64,000 bases of DNA from contig NC_088941.1 in NCBI RefSeq assembly GCF_033473495.1, forward strand, positions 1 through 64,000, given 5' to 3'. Positions 1 through 11,034 of this stretch are shown here, in pieces (positions within the stretch are counted from its first letter, which is position 1; each line of letters opens with the position of its first letter). This DNA is from Cercospora beticola (taxonomy: Eukaryota; Ascomycota; Dothideomycetes; Mycosphaerellales; Mycosphaerellaceae). The notes beneath the pieces were generated by a model. The model was given only the letters and a program-made list of their open reading frames with translations, was not told the DNA's origin and searched no databases. The translations under genes and the position numbers were made by a program.

Positions 1-180
1 ACCCTAACCCTAACCCTAACCCTAACCCTAACCCTAACCCTAACCCTAACCCTAACCCTAACCCTAACCCTAACCCTAACCCTAACCCTAACCCTAACCC
101 TAACCCTAACCCTAACCCTAACCCTAACCCTAACCCTAACCCTAACCCTAACCCTAACCCTAACCCTAACCCTAACCCTA
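1..180. repeat. Telomere, (CCCTAA)n
   Basis: Thirty uninterrupted hexamers of CCCTAA (TTAGGG on the other strand) run from the first base, so the window begins at a physical chromosome end. The array stops abruptly at position 181 without degenerate telomere variants. TTAGGG is the usual repeat of filamentous ascomycetes. Confidence 0.98.
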
Positions 181-1345
181 AAACTAACTCTTACTACTTA
201 GAGCTTCTTTATAAACTTAAGCTTATAACCTATTAAATTATATTCTTATAAGTACTTATTAAATAGATATAATATAGTAGAAGTAGAAATAATAAGAAGG
301 AACTAACTAAGTTAATTATATTAGTTAGTTATAAGTTATATTTTACTTCTAAAATAAATATTAGCTACGTTATATAACCTAGTATTATATAACTTATATT
401 ACCTAATTCTAATCTCTAAAGTATCTCTTAGAATATCTAACTAGACTATACTTTCTAATATATATTAATATATAGTATAAGAACTTTTATAAGCTTATAT
501 TTATACTTAAGAACTTTAGAGTAGAAAAGTACTACTAGATTTATACTTAGAAGTAAAAGTATAGCTTCTATAGATATAGCTCTAAATTAAATAGTAATAA
601 AGACTTAAATTAGTATAAGCTTATATATCTAGATTATAGTTTATAGTTTAGAGCTTAATATATTTTAGAAGTATAAAATCTCTATTCGATACTATTATAA
701 GCTTAAATACTTAAATATTAGTTTTTAGCTATAGTAAGTAGATAGAGACTAGCTAATATACTATAAAATTAGTTAGAAATAGTACCGATCCGGACTTATA
801 ATTAGTACTAGTTATACTTTATACTCTAGAAACTACTTAGACTTTATAACTTCGATAGTACTTATATAGTATATTACTAGTTATATATTAACTATAGTAA
901 GACTTCTAGAACTAGACTCTTCTACTACTCGAGTATATAGTAGTATAACTATTTTATTTATACTAAACTAATATAGCGAAAGAATAACTATAATAAAGAA
1001 AGAATCTAATATTACTACTATATATTTTAGATATTTCTAGCCTCTACTAGATACTATAGTACTATAACTAAGTTAGTATATATATACGTCTATACTATAG
1101 CCGTTCGGAAATTAAGAAGTATAGACCTCGATATAGGCTAGGAGCATTTCGAGCTCTTATCTAGCTTACGTCCTTTTAGCTCCCTACCGAATATAATAGA
1201 AAGTAGACCTTCTCGCCCTATAGTACGAGTTCTCGAGGCGCCTAACCGTAGGATTATTATAAGAGTTACGCGCAGGATAGCTAGGCCCGGTACGAATAAT
1301 TAAGGTCGAAAGCTACGAATATTAAGCAGTTAGTATAGTTTTATA
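181..1345. repeat. AT-rich RIP-like subtelomeric relic
   Basis: This stretch is extremely rich in TA, TTA and CTA steps, poor in CA and TG, and has no usable open frame. That composition is the mark of repeat-induced point mutation (C to T, mainly at CpA) on an old repeat. GC content rises in steps after about 1090 and becomes ordinary near 1345. I cannot recognise the parent element; a telomere-linked helicase or a retroelement are both possible. Confidence 0.75.
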
Positions 1346-1664
1346 AAGTGCTACGTGCGCCTCCAAAACAGCAGCTGCGGCGGCACACTGTCTCGTAACA
1401 AGATTCGGTAGACTTAGTAAACAAAGCTCTAAGCGCAGACGACACGGAGGACGACGTTTCGAGGGTTAACCCACTTTCGTTACGCGACGTCTGTCAGCCT
1501 TGCTTCGACGCACCAACACACAACATCGCCCTTGTGCGCCGATACAACCACCTAGCGGATGACCCCTGCGATCCATTGATTTGTCGGTGTTCGCATCTTC
1601 GCTCATCTCGCCTATTCCTGGTCTCTTGAACCGAGACGATGCTCCTAAGGTCATGAGAACGAAG
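1346..1664. other. Gene-free stretch beside the subtelomere
   Basis: Normal-GC sequence between the RIP-like relic and the 3' end of the first gene. I see no gene here; short open frames on both strands have no recognisable content. Confidence 0.5.
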
Positions 1665-2867
1665 TCAACACGACGAAGACTTATCAATAGCGCTGTGTTC
1701 GCTCTCAAGACCGGCAAGATTGTCTTCAATGTTCCACCGCATTCGCATTTTTGCCTCCTCCGACAAGCACCCATCGATGGCTCGAAGCAGTAGCTGCGGC
1801 CAGCTTCCGACCCACCAGCGATCGCGGCATATTGCCAGCACATGGCTGTACTGCGCCAGCACGTCGAGCGAATCCGGAGTCCGTTGCTTTAGCTCCTCCA
1901 CGAACTCATCCGAGCACAAAGATGGCCAGCTAGACAACAGTCTGAGGTCGACACCCGATTTGTAAGCCCATGACTGGCTGAGCATCAGGCCTTCCAGCGA
2001 CGCCCGGATGACGGGACGATCTTGACGAGCCATGCAGCCATTCATGCTGCCCTCTGCTGTTGTGGAGAATCGATGCGTAGCTCGCGAATCTTCTGCGAAT
2101 ATGACGCCTTGCGTGGATTGTTCACGCCATGGATCGCGGGATGATTGATACAGCTCATATCCTCCACGACAGAGTTGAAAGACCATGAGCACATCCTCAA
2201 TCGAAACACTGCTTTCCTCGTCGGTGAGTGGTATAGCGAATGCCGAAATGATCAACATGCAGTTGAATCGCAGCAAGCACGGCATTTGCTCCTGATTCAC
2301 CTCGAGCTTACTATCCAAAGCTCTGTGGAACTGCCTGAGTCCTTTATGCCGATGGACCAACGCGCGAACTCGATACTTGTTGCTGAGCTTCCGTCCAGCA
2401 CTCCCAACAGGGTTTGCCCCAGGCGTCATGTACTTGATGGCCAAATGCATGCCAGCCAGCGCCAGGATCCCGTGGAACAAGAGAGGATAGGCGTGTGCTT
2501 GCCTTGGCACGATGTCCTGCCAGACAGTATAGGCTTGCTTGGGTCCCACCAAGTCCAAAGATATACACGTAATGTAATGGTGCAACAGGAGCAGATCCAG
2601 TGAGTCGAAAGAGCCAGCGGCTGGGAGATCCGCGAGCTCGTTCATCTGTATCCAAGCCGAGTCGTTGCCTGCGGAGGGCTGATAACTGCATTCCTTACCA
2701 CATTGCCTGCATCGTTCGCAAACAGGTCTGGTCTCGTCGCACTACCGTCATCGCTTAGCTTGGCCTTCCGAAGCGTACATCACTGACTTCCTTACCTTTA
2801 CCTTTCGAGCTTTGCATCTCTCGCAACCTGTTCGGCTCTTTGACTGATGTCGTCCTGTGCCCATCAT
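1665..2867 (-). CDS. Zn2Cys6 fungal transcription factor (Upc2-like)
   Basis: Probable nuclear DNA-binding regulator of 382 aa. Two exons (2867..2796 and 2741..1665) are separated by a 54-nt intron with GTAAGG donor and TAG acceptor. The intron falls inside the zinc cluster, after the third-Cys-proximal Lys, which is common in this family. The spliced cluster has Cys at residues 15, 18, 25, 32, 35 and 42, the exact C-x2-C-x6-C-x6-C-x2-C-x6-C spacing. The remainder resembles the alpha-helical fungal-specific region of sterol-uptake-control-like regulators, including a LLHHY motif near residue 60-70. The start is the first of two tandem ATGs. Target genes are unknown. It is the most telomere-proximal gene and faces the telomere. 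Confidence 0.85.
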
Positions 2868-4698
2868 GTGGACCAAAATGTGCATCAGGACTCAGTTCCG
2901 GCATTCTTTGACTGTTATATGCCGCTGCTCGAGATACCCTGACTTGCTAACAGAGTCCATAGTGGCTCGTCACGCGGAGCGAGCTCTAGACTCATTCCTG
3001 GCTTACCGAGTGGGCTTGGCAAGTCCATTCGTCCCTAGCTGCTACAACATTCCTCACGCAGGCTGCTTCAGTCCGCCTCGTGGTTATGAGCCTCGCAGGG
3101 ATAATACGACGTCCGAGCAGAGCCGCTTGACCCGACATCCTAGCGACGAACTTTGCTCTGCCGACCATTCGCTTCGATGCTTGGTGCATTGTCAAGCTGC
3201 ATGCATATGGTCCTTTCGACTGCCTTATGATCGGATAGGCCCTTGAGACGTACCCGCATAATCATACCATTGTTCTGTCATGAGCATCGAGCCAGCATGG
3301 AGTCGACGAGAGTATTGAAGATGCAAGCCGGTGGTCGGTGTCCTAGCGATCCAGTGTGAGCTGTGAGTATGGGAAGAGTAGAGACGGTTCAAAATGAATA
3401 GATCGACTAATCGAGCGTCCTTTGTGTTTCACCAGAGCAAAGTTCAGACAATGTCTCTACTGGCAGCCTCTTCTAGAGCAATCTAACGCTGATCGACGAT
3501 TTGGTATCACCCAACGGCGTAGGGCCATCTAGATTTTCGTCCACATGGACGGAATCGAAGACGGGCATGCTGGGTCATATTGCACAGGAGCGTGCAGGCA
3601 TCGCAACAGAGAGCCAGACGCTGATGCTTGTCGACATTCCACTGTTCTGGCAACGAGCACAACTCTCTTAGGAACGGTGCATTATGCCCGTTGTCTGAAG
3701 CTAGCGTGCAGAAATCTGCCCGGGAGACTGAATATGGTTCAACTGAGTTTCGGCATGCTTGCCCCCGGGCTTCCAGGATGTGAACGTGGGCTGCAGCGTC
3801 GGCAGTCCACTGAGACTTAGACCACTGCGCCTCCTGAGAGATCAGTGGAGCTCAAGTCACCGTTGCTTTGACGAATGTTGTTCGTGTGGTGCAGCTTCGA
3901 GAGATCAGATGTAGCTTGTAATGAATGAAGAGCAAGGTAAATCAGAAGTGAAAGCAGTTCCCTCGGCTGGCCGGCCGGCACGAATGAAGTTTTGGTCGAC
4001 TTCGGCGTTTGTCGCGTCCTCAACATCTGCATTCGGTGCTTTGATCATGGTGTCAAAGCCCAGTTTCAAGGGTATGCTTGTGCTAAAATGTTGAGCATGA
4101 CCTCAGCAACCATGATGCTTATCAAGACTTCCCTGGCAGATTTCTTCACAGAACGTGGGGGCATCATTCGCAAGAAAGTTGGCAGGGTAGCACTCGACAG
4201 AGATGGTGTTGGCCCAAGAAGCTTAACGCACCTCATGGGACCTGGGCTCGAGACATCGATCGAAGGTCGGCAGGCGGGCTTAACACGTGTCGTATGTATG
4301 CGAGCGTCCCAACATGAAAACTAACCTGCTATCCAGAGGCCTTGTGCACTTGCCGCTCGTATAAACCGGACGACAGCGGTTGCCTAAGCAGTCAGTTAGT
4401 GGCGAAAGTTTAAGTAAAGCTCAAGGGATCAATGGTGTCGCTCGTAGCTCCGGGCATAAGGAATACCCTATCGAGAGTCCCAAGCAACAGACAATTGCTC
4501 CTGTCGCCGAAATAGGTCGTCCGACGTCTGGCCAAGTATTGCTCGATGCTTGTGTCACGCGAGGTCTCGCGGTGACCCAACGCTCTCACCGGCAAGACAG
4601 AGTTGCTACCCCACATGCCACTTCGCCATCCCGCTCCCGACCTCACACTCAACTCCCAATTTCGCTGCAAGGCTACAGGATACCACAATCTCGACGAA
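2868..4698. other. Long gene-free stretch
   Basis: About 1.8 kb of ordinary base composition with only short open frames (for example 2857-3246, 3545-3820 and 3992-4324 on the plus strand). None shows a domain, a signal peptide or a splice pattern I can support. It includes the promoter of the regulator on its left. Confidence 0.5.
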
Positions 4699-5253
4699 AT
4701 GAGCGCCTCCGACGCTGCTCAATGCCATGCGCTTCGCAAAAGCCTTCTGAACCTCCCACAAGAACTCCACGATCGAATATACGATCTGACCTTCACCACC
4801 GCTCCCAAGATCCGCATCTACAAACCTGGACACGGCGACCTGGTTCGCCAGGTCCTTGCCGAGCTGCACGAGAAGTCTCCCTCGAACATCGTGGTGTTTG
4901 ACGAGCGACTGCCCCATCTGCTCCACGTGTCGCGAGCGAGCCGCGAGCTCTTTGCGAAGTCGTATTTCGGCGGCGACGGCGCAGTTTTCGTCTTCTATGC
5001 GCCCGTCAAAATCTGGAGAGTACCTATCGAGAAATGTCATTGGGAGCTCATCAAGGATGCTCGAGTTGCGTTCACGAATTCTCACTATTTGGTGAACTGG
5101 GAGAGCAGACAGTTCAAGAACGAGAGAGCGTTCAATTATCCAGGCAAAGACGTAGTGGACAGGATACCAATCCAGTGGCATCATCACATCGAGCGATTGA
5201 TCAAGCGGAGGATGGAAGCCGCCGGACTTGAGCAGTTGAGACCTTCAGATTAG
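4699..5253 (+). CDS. F-box/2EXR-like protein
   Basis: Single-exon gene of 184 aa. Near the N terminus, residues about 14-30, it has a leucine-rich LLNLPQELHDRIYDL segment. This is the signature of the large fungal family of F-box-like/2EXR proteins, which are lineage-expanded in Dothideomycetes and mostly uncharacterised. No signal peptide or membrane segment is seen. The open frame extends upstream to 4603, but the ATG at 4699 places the conserved segment near the N terminus as in relatives. Two longer members of the same broad class lie at 24428 and 54433. Function unknown. Confidence 0.6.
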   Translation: MSASDAAQCHALRKSLLNLPQELHDRIYDLTFTTAPKIRIYKPGHGDLVRQVLAELHEKSPSNIVVFDERLPHLLHVSRASRELFAKSYFGGDGAVFVFYAPVKIWRVPIEKCHWELIKDARVAFTNSHYLVNWESRQFKNERAFNYPGKDVVDRIPIQWHHHIERLIKRRMEAAGLEQLRPSD

Positions 5254-6081
5254 CTCGTCAACCGGTTCTGAACATAGTGAAGAAAAGCACTTCCTCACTC
5301 GGGATGAATCGCTTCATCCGGTATCAGCGCATGTCCCACGCAGACGGGGTTTCGGGCTTTCTCAAAAGTCCCGCGACAAAGTAAAACGATCCTAGCTGCC
5401 AGTCACAAGCCTGGCGTTCTTGTAGACGATGCTGATTCTGGAGCATACTTCAGAACTCGCGGGCATCTTCATTTGCAGCCATGTCTGTCTCGATGGCAGA
5501 TGACAAGGCTGTCATTAATTATAGCAGACGGCCTGCTCCTGTCAAGACAGAAAGCGGCGTAGCTTGCACCAACAGACCAACAGAATCGTAACAAAAGCCG
5601 ACATCCAGAACTTACACAGCACTAGAAATCGAGGTCCAAAGTGCATCTTTTCCCAGAGATCACTACTCGCCCTAGCCATGTCGGAAGTGGTAGGAGGTTT
5701 GGGCTTGTCAAACCCTCAAAGACAAGTGGGCACTCTGTTGCGCGCGGGATTGAGCCTCAACAACAAGACCTGAAACATATTGCGACAACATTTCTGCGCG
5801 AGGGACAAGGCTCTCGGTGGCCGGGAATATACTGTCCCCCGCCGCTGGATACACGAGACCCTTCACACGTTCTAATCTTGGAAGACGAACTATGTTGGCA
5901 GCATGGAGCAGAAATGGCCGCAGCGTGGGTATAGCGGTCTCGCCTAAACGAGTAGTCTGGAGAATCCTGTGCAGAGGGAGATGTTATATAGTCCTCGGGT
6001 ATGCTCTCCGGGACCGCTCACTCATCAGAACTCGCCGGTTTCTCCAGAATATCTGCTACACTAAATTCACGACGAGCAGAG
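5254..6081. other. Gene-free stretch and promoter of the Cys-rich gene
   Basis: No supported gene. A TATA-like TTATATAG lies about 95 bases before the ATG at 6082 and could be the core promoter of the small secreted protein. Confidence 0.4.
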
Positions 6082-6618
6082 ATGTCTTCGATCAAATCAA
6101 CTCTACTGCTTGTTGGCATCAGTGCCGCAAGACTTGCCCGCGCGCAGGACGCCTCCTACTTCGACGGAGGCTGTTCGTTCTTTCCTGAGAAATGCCAGCC
6201 ATGCTTTGGCATCAACGAGGTGCGTCGCCAAAAACGTCCACACTTGATGCTTTCGCTGACGACGAGATGTGGTTTCCAGTTCAACTTTCTGACGTGGGGC
6301 TGGTGTCACACCAAGACAGCGGAGCAAGGAGGCGGATGGCAATGCAGAGGCGCCGAAGGTTGCACCAATCCGAGTCCGCCACCAATAGACCATGACCCGG
6401 GAACTTGCGATCGATCACCCTATATCTGCAAGCGGTGCTACACTACGGTGAGCGATCAGTTCGTCCTAAGTGGACACCGCCGTTGGTCGAAAGAGATGCT
6501 GATGATATGGCCACAGTATGCCGTTACATTTGGAAACCCGGACGGATGGTGCCATACGTCGAACGGCCAGACTATCAATGGGTTCGAGTGTCGTGGCGCG
6601 GAAGGCTGCACGAACTGA
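6082..6618 (+). CDS. Secreted Cys-rich protein with two duplicated modules
   Basis: Small secreted protein of 135 aa. Residues 1-21 form a signal peptide ending ARA. Three exons: 6082-6219, 6280-6447, 6517-6618. Both introns (60 and 69 nt) are multiples of three, so the genomic frame stays open, but GTGCGT/TTCCAG and GTGAGC/CCACAG sites mark them. After splicing the protein consists of two modules, each with six Cys in the pattern C-x6-C-x2-C-x13/14-C-x12-C-x5-C and each ending CRGAEGCTN. Each module is cut by a phase-0 intron shortly after its CxxC, so the duplication copied the intron. Size, cysteine content and secretion are effector-like. I do not recognise the family. Confidence 0.75.
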   Translation: MSSIKSTLLLVGISAARLARAQDASYFDGGCSFFPEKCQPCFGINEVRRQKRPHLMLSLTTRCGFQFNFLTWGWCHTKTAEQGGGWQCRGAEGCTNPSPPPIDHDPGTCDRSPYICKRCYTTVSDQFVLSGHRRWSKEMLMIWPQYAVTFGNPDGWCHTSNGQTINGFECRGAEGCTN

Positions 6619-7058
6619 ATGGACAGAGCTCCATACATCGGCTTGGAGCAGCAATACTGCCGGGGTTGTGAAGCGTCCCATAGAATGCTTTCGACTCAGG
6701 ACTCGCCGTCTACTCACGTTAGCCCATACATTTCTGCAAAATCGACCAAGATTGCGCTGCGAATTCCCGAGCTAGGACAATTTCATTGCAACGAATTTGC
6801 GGCGTCGCAGATGAGGCACATGGCACGCTATACCATTGCGCGATCGCTCCCTCTCCCGGTACCACGTCAGAGACTCAAGTGTTCGTGATCGTTCCGCAAA
6901 TATCTTGCTTCAGGCGTTAGAATGGTAAGCCATGTCACCAGGGGCGAGAGACCGAAAGCACAATTTGAGCGTTGAATGATATGAGCGAGCGGCCCCAGCC
7001 TAGAAATATAGCTTCTCTCGAGGAGGAAGCGAGGAATGCAAACGAAGAGGACACTTGT
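6619..7058. other. Gene-free stretch with a possible degenerate third module
   Basis: Directly after the stop of the Cys-rich gene, the same frame stays open to 6888. It reads DRAPYI then CRGC, similar to DRSPYICKRC in module 2, and later GQFHC. This may be the remnant of a third module cut off by the stop. Otherwise no gene is seen. Confidence 0.35.
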
Positions 7059-8726
7059 CTAGCTCGAGACGTTTCCCGCTTGGCACTGTACGTAGCCTTC
7101 TCGCTCGGCTGCGCGTATGAGCTCTTCCCTTTCCTCTAGACTCAGCTCACTCGTCGCTCTTGGGACGTCGCCATATAATGCCATGACCAACAGACTTATG
7201 GCCGCTGCACCCACGCCGAACCAAAATGTGTTCTTGTAACTTTGTCGAAGCCCATCTTTGTCCACTGTCGCCGATTGTAAGATGTCAGTCAATCCAAGTG
7301 TCAGTGCAACACCAAGTTGGAGTACGGAGTTCAAGATGCCGCCAGCAAGACCCTGCTGCGCCAAAGGCAACTTGGTCGTGATGAACACAGTCAGCAGGAT
7401 CGTAGAGAGGTCGATGCCGATAGTACTGAGGATGGTGGCTGGGAAGATCCAGGCCCAGTAGCTCCAGCCCTCGACCTGCAGCAAAGCAAGTAGTAGCTGC
7501 GGACCAACTGATCCGATGCCCGGGATGATGAGCAGCACGCGTCCAGGTACCAAGTGCAGTATCATGCCCTCCATGATGCTGAAAAGTAGCCCCGCGACTC
7601 CAAGAGGTACATACCACAGCGCAATCTGAAGTGGCTGGGTGTTCAGAATGTTTTGAAAATAGAGCGTCCCGTAGACGGAAAATATGCCCCAGCACCCGTA
7701 GAGAATGAGGACAGCAAAAAGCAGAGGGGTCAGAGACGGTACCAAGAGAACGTCCTTTGGTAGAAGTGGCTCGGATGCAAATCGTGCCTCGAAGACTGCA
7801 GCACAGAAGAGCAGGACGATTCCCAAGCAAAAGCATACGGGGATGTATGGGGTCCGCCAACCCGCAGGAGCATGGGCAGATTGCGTAATCGCGAACACGG
7901 TGAGGATCAAGCCCGCAACTATGAGCAGTCCACCTGTGTAGTCCATACTGACCTTCTCCGAGTCGTGATCGGCGACATTCGCCCGTGGGAGTGACCAAAT
8001 CGCATTAAGCAAGGTCACTCCGGAAAGTATTGCTCCAATCCAGAAGTAGAAGCCCCAACGCAGGAATTGCCCAACAACACCAGCGAGTACGATGCCGCCA
8101 AAGAACCCAAGGACAGCAGAAGTCCCGTAGATGGAGAACACCAGGTTCTTGCGAGGACCGGGACGATAGATTGAGCCCATCAGCAGAATTCCGCTCGGGA
8201 GAGTGGCAGCGGCACCGAGACCTTGAAGTGCCCTGCAGAAGTCCAGCATCAGAGCATTAACGCTAAAGCCTGCGATAATGCTCCATGCCAGCAGCCATAT
8301 GAGTCCCAGGAGAAAGACCAATCGTCCTCCGAACATGTCTGCCGTCCTGCCAAGGACCAAAAGGAAACTCGCAATGACGAGTGAGAATGCAGTAGCTGGC
8401 CATATTGCTGCTGCCTGTGGTATGTCCAACTCTTCGATCAAGGTAGGGAGGATGAGCGTGAAGTCAGAGACGAAATACTCGGTGAGGAATTGCGACATGG
8501 ATATGCAGAAGACAAACATGGCTTCGTGTAATGTGGTCTGGAAAATGGCGGGACGCTCGCGACCGAGTTCTTCGATGCGTCGCAGTAGGGCATCTTGGTC
8601 CGAATCTCCCAGCGACACGTCGTTGCAATCATGTCTTGCTCCAGACTCGATATCGTGTTGCGCCGTCCTCGAGTGCGGCAACGTAGCACCCTCCCTAGAT
8701 GCCTGGCTGCTTCGATACCATCCCAT
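7059..8726 (-). CDS. MFS multidrug transporter, DHA2 (14-TM) type
   Basis: Intronless gene of 555 aa encoding a plasma-membrane proton-antiporter-type exporter. After a hydrophilic N terminus of about 65 residues there are about 14 hydrophobic segments, the count of the DHA2 family. Loop 2-3 carries GRTADMFGGR, the MFS motif A region, and the following CRALQGLGAA is the DHA motif B region. Closest resemblance from memory is to ATR1/YOR378W-like fungal pumps for drugs, boron or amines. It is transcribed away from the Zn2Cys6 regulator at 9078, a common regulator-pump arrangement. Substrate cannot be read from sequence. Confidence 0.88.
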   Translation of the reverse strand: MGWYRSSQASREGATLPHSRTAQHDIESGARHDCNDVSLGDSDQDALLRRIEELGRERPAIFQTTLHEAMFVFCISMSQFLTEYFVSDFTLILPTLIEELDIPQAAAIWPATAFSLVIASFLLVLGRTADMFGGRLVFLLGLIWLLAWSIIAGFSVNALMLDFCRALQGLGAAATLPSGILLMGSIYRPGPRKNLVFSIYGTSAVLGFFGGIVLAGVVGQFLRWGFYFWIGAILSGVTLLNAIWSLPRANVADHDSEKVSMDYTGGLLIVAGLILTVFAITQSAHAPAGWRTPYIPVCFCLGIVLLFCAAVFEARFASEPLLPKDVLLVPSLTPLLFAVLILYGCWGIFSVYGTLYFQNILNTQPLQIALWYVPLGVAGLLFSIMEGMILHLVPGRVLLIIPGIGSVGPQLLLALLQVEGWSYWAWIFPATILSTIGIDLSTILLTVFITTKLPLAQQGLAGGILNSVLQLGVALTLGLTDILQSATVDKDGLRQSYKNTFWFGVGAAAISLLVMALYGDVPRATSELSLEEREELIRAAEREGYVQCQAGNVSS

Positions 8727-9077
8727 CTTCCTCCGGGGGCGATTGCGATTGGAAAGGCGTGACTGGAAATTTGCACATGGCTCGAAGAGACGACATTTTA
8801 TGATATGTTCAGCGACAAGAAGTTATGCTTAGAAATGTTCCGAGCGTCGTTGCCGCAAAACATCGTGTCTTCCCACGCCTGGGCAATGGCACGGCCCCAC
8901 CTGATTGCGCCTTGGCTGCCGTTTTGGGAATGGTGCCGCGCTCAGACCAGATGAGGTCCAGATGAATGATGCATGCGGGGAAACCAGATTGGTCATGCAT
9001 CGAAAACTTCGTTTGCGCATGCTCTTCTTGGTGCCTTTGCCATCGACCTTTTCGCACTTGGCCCCGGACCTCGCCGC
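8727..9077. promoter_or_regulatory. Divergent promoter, pump / regulator
   Basis: A 351-base intergenic region between the starts of the MFS pump (minus) and the Zn2Cys6 gene (plus). Co-regulation is inferred from position only; I did not identify a convincing binding site. Confidence 0.5.
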
Positions 9078-10680
9078 ATGGACGCCATGGCGTCAAGTCT
9101 AGCTCCACGACGTGCATGCCACAATTGTCGACGAGACCGGCGGAAATGCGACATGACAGTGCCTCACTGCCAAAAGTGCCAGCTGCGCCGTCAAGAGTGC
9201 CAAGGCTACCAGCTACTGTTCAGATGGGAGAAAGGAGTCGCGAGTCGCGGAAAGATGCGTGGCTTGACATTCGAAGAGGATCTTGCTCATGGGAAGCATG
9301 GCCTCAGGCGACAAATCCTGCAGCCTAAGCACGATCTTGTCCTGGTTCCCATTCCAAACCCCGTCGACCCGCTATACCAAGGCCTGAGTCCACAGACCAG
9401 ACTCTATCTCAATTACTGCATGTTCTCCCAGATTGCATCACTACTGTCCTGCGCCATTCTGACAGCTGTACAGTCGTGGAAAAGGTCTGCTCCGATCTAG
9501 TGCTGTAGGACGTACCGCATCGCAACCCCTTTCGCGATCTGGTTCCAATGGCTGCAGCGTACCCCAGTCTTCTGCACATCATGATTGCCAACGCAGCACT
9601 GCACATGTCGATGATGGGCAAGCGGGATCGCGTACCGGCTTTTACTGCCCATCATGTTGTCGCGCTTGCAGCGAAGCAGCATGCTCTAGAGGCACTGAAT
9701 GAGGCGCTGAGCCACATGAGCCTTGCAGATATCGATGCTATCCTTGGCATAGTTCTGCTGTTTGTTGAATTCGATCTCATCAGCTCTGGGAGTAATGACT
9801 GGCGACAACATGTCCATAGCACGTGTCCACTTGTCAAGATGATATATGAGCCTGGGAATTCTGGTACAACCATGACGCCGCTTCGTCGGTGCCTCGTGTC
9901 ACACTGCCTGGTGTACCCCTCTCCGATGCCCCACTGCGATTTGGTCGTCAGCTGATTCAAAGCGTCAGGTTCGGTATCCTCGGATGCACGCTCACGCACC
10001 CATCGAGCTTACGGCCAAGCACGACCATTCAAAGTGGGGCACTGTCTCTACTAGAGGATGCAGAGGGCAATCACTGTTCGTCCTTCCCGACCGAGCTGCT
10101 TGACCTCTTAGTAAGAGCCGCCCTCTTGTCGAAAGACAGTCTCCCTTCTGGCTCGGGCCATCGCCCATGGTCAATCAGCGTTGAGGCACAAATCATTCTG
10201 TCTGCAGCCAGGTCGTTCAAGGCGCGTGAATGGGCAGCAAATGTCCAGGCGCGTTCGCTGCAGCCAGATGTGGAGCATCGAATCAACGTCGCTTGTGCAC
10301 ATCAAGCTGCAACCTGTATCTATCTGGTCAGATTTCTATTCAGCCAGCGCGAGGCTGCGTCAATGCAACCCTTGCTGGATTCGTGGATCGAACAGGTCCA
10401 GTCGCGTTTGGCAGGAATATCAATAGAGCACAGACTGTTCGCTGCCACGGCCTGGCCTGCGTTCATTGCAGCAGCAGAATCGGGGGATGAAGCAGTGCAT
10501 GTTTGGGCACGACACCATTTTGAGAAGCTGTGGACTGTACAACCTTGGGGCCTGGTCCGAGGTGCTCTTTCTGTCCTGGAAGAGCTGTGGTCTGCTAAAG
10601 CGGCCGAGCAGGTTACTGATCAACACGCTGGGTGGATGGAGTTCATGAAACACAGCGAATCAGCTTGGTTGATTCTATGA
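9078..10680 (+). pseudogene. Zn2Cys6 transcription factor broken by one in-frame stop
   Basis: Three exons, 9078-9417, 9474-9912 and 9969-10680, would give 497 codons. The zinc cluster has Cys at residues 14, 17, 24, 31, 34 and 41 with perfect spacing. Exon 2 continues into the typical NPFRDLVP and HIMIANAALHMS region of fungal-specific regulators. Intron 1 (56 nt) keeps frame only if the donor is GC (T/GCATGT) with acceptor TACAG; intron 2 (56 nt) is GT-AG. Codon 125 (9506-9508) is TAG within the conserved stretch just before DVPHRNPF. Unless the stop is read through or is a sequence error, the product is only the DNA-binding part. Both reading frame and similarity continue cleanly after it. 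Confidence 0.8.
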
Positions 10681-11034
10681 TGGGGTCCTGCACACGAAGA
10701 ACACAGTCTGCCTCGACTCTCTTCCTGGACTGCATGGTAGCGACACTGTGTCACGTCTGGGGCGTTCAAGCCTCTAGAAGTGGCCTGCCTCTGAATTACC
10801 TCGCAAAGAATCCGAAGCACGTACACTTTCACCAGCCACACAAAGGGTGCTGCACCTTTGTGGCACCTGCAGAATACTGGAGAGATCACGAATACGGTCG
10901 ACGATCGCTTGCAGTGATACGGGAGGCAGCATGGAGCTCTCTATAACTTCGCACTGCGGCTTTGAGGTCGACACAGAGCGATGCATTTCCGTCATCGGAA
11001 ATCATTCCGAAGCCTGACTGACGAGTATCATTTT
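10681..11034. other. Gene-free stretch between convergent genes
   Basis: Lies between the 3' ends of the broken regulator and the broken phosphatase. No supported gene or element is seen. Confidence 0.5.

Noticed and set aside
181..1345. Telomere-linked helicase gene
   Set aside because: The position is right, but no helicase motif or open frame survives in the AT-rich sequence.
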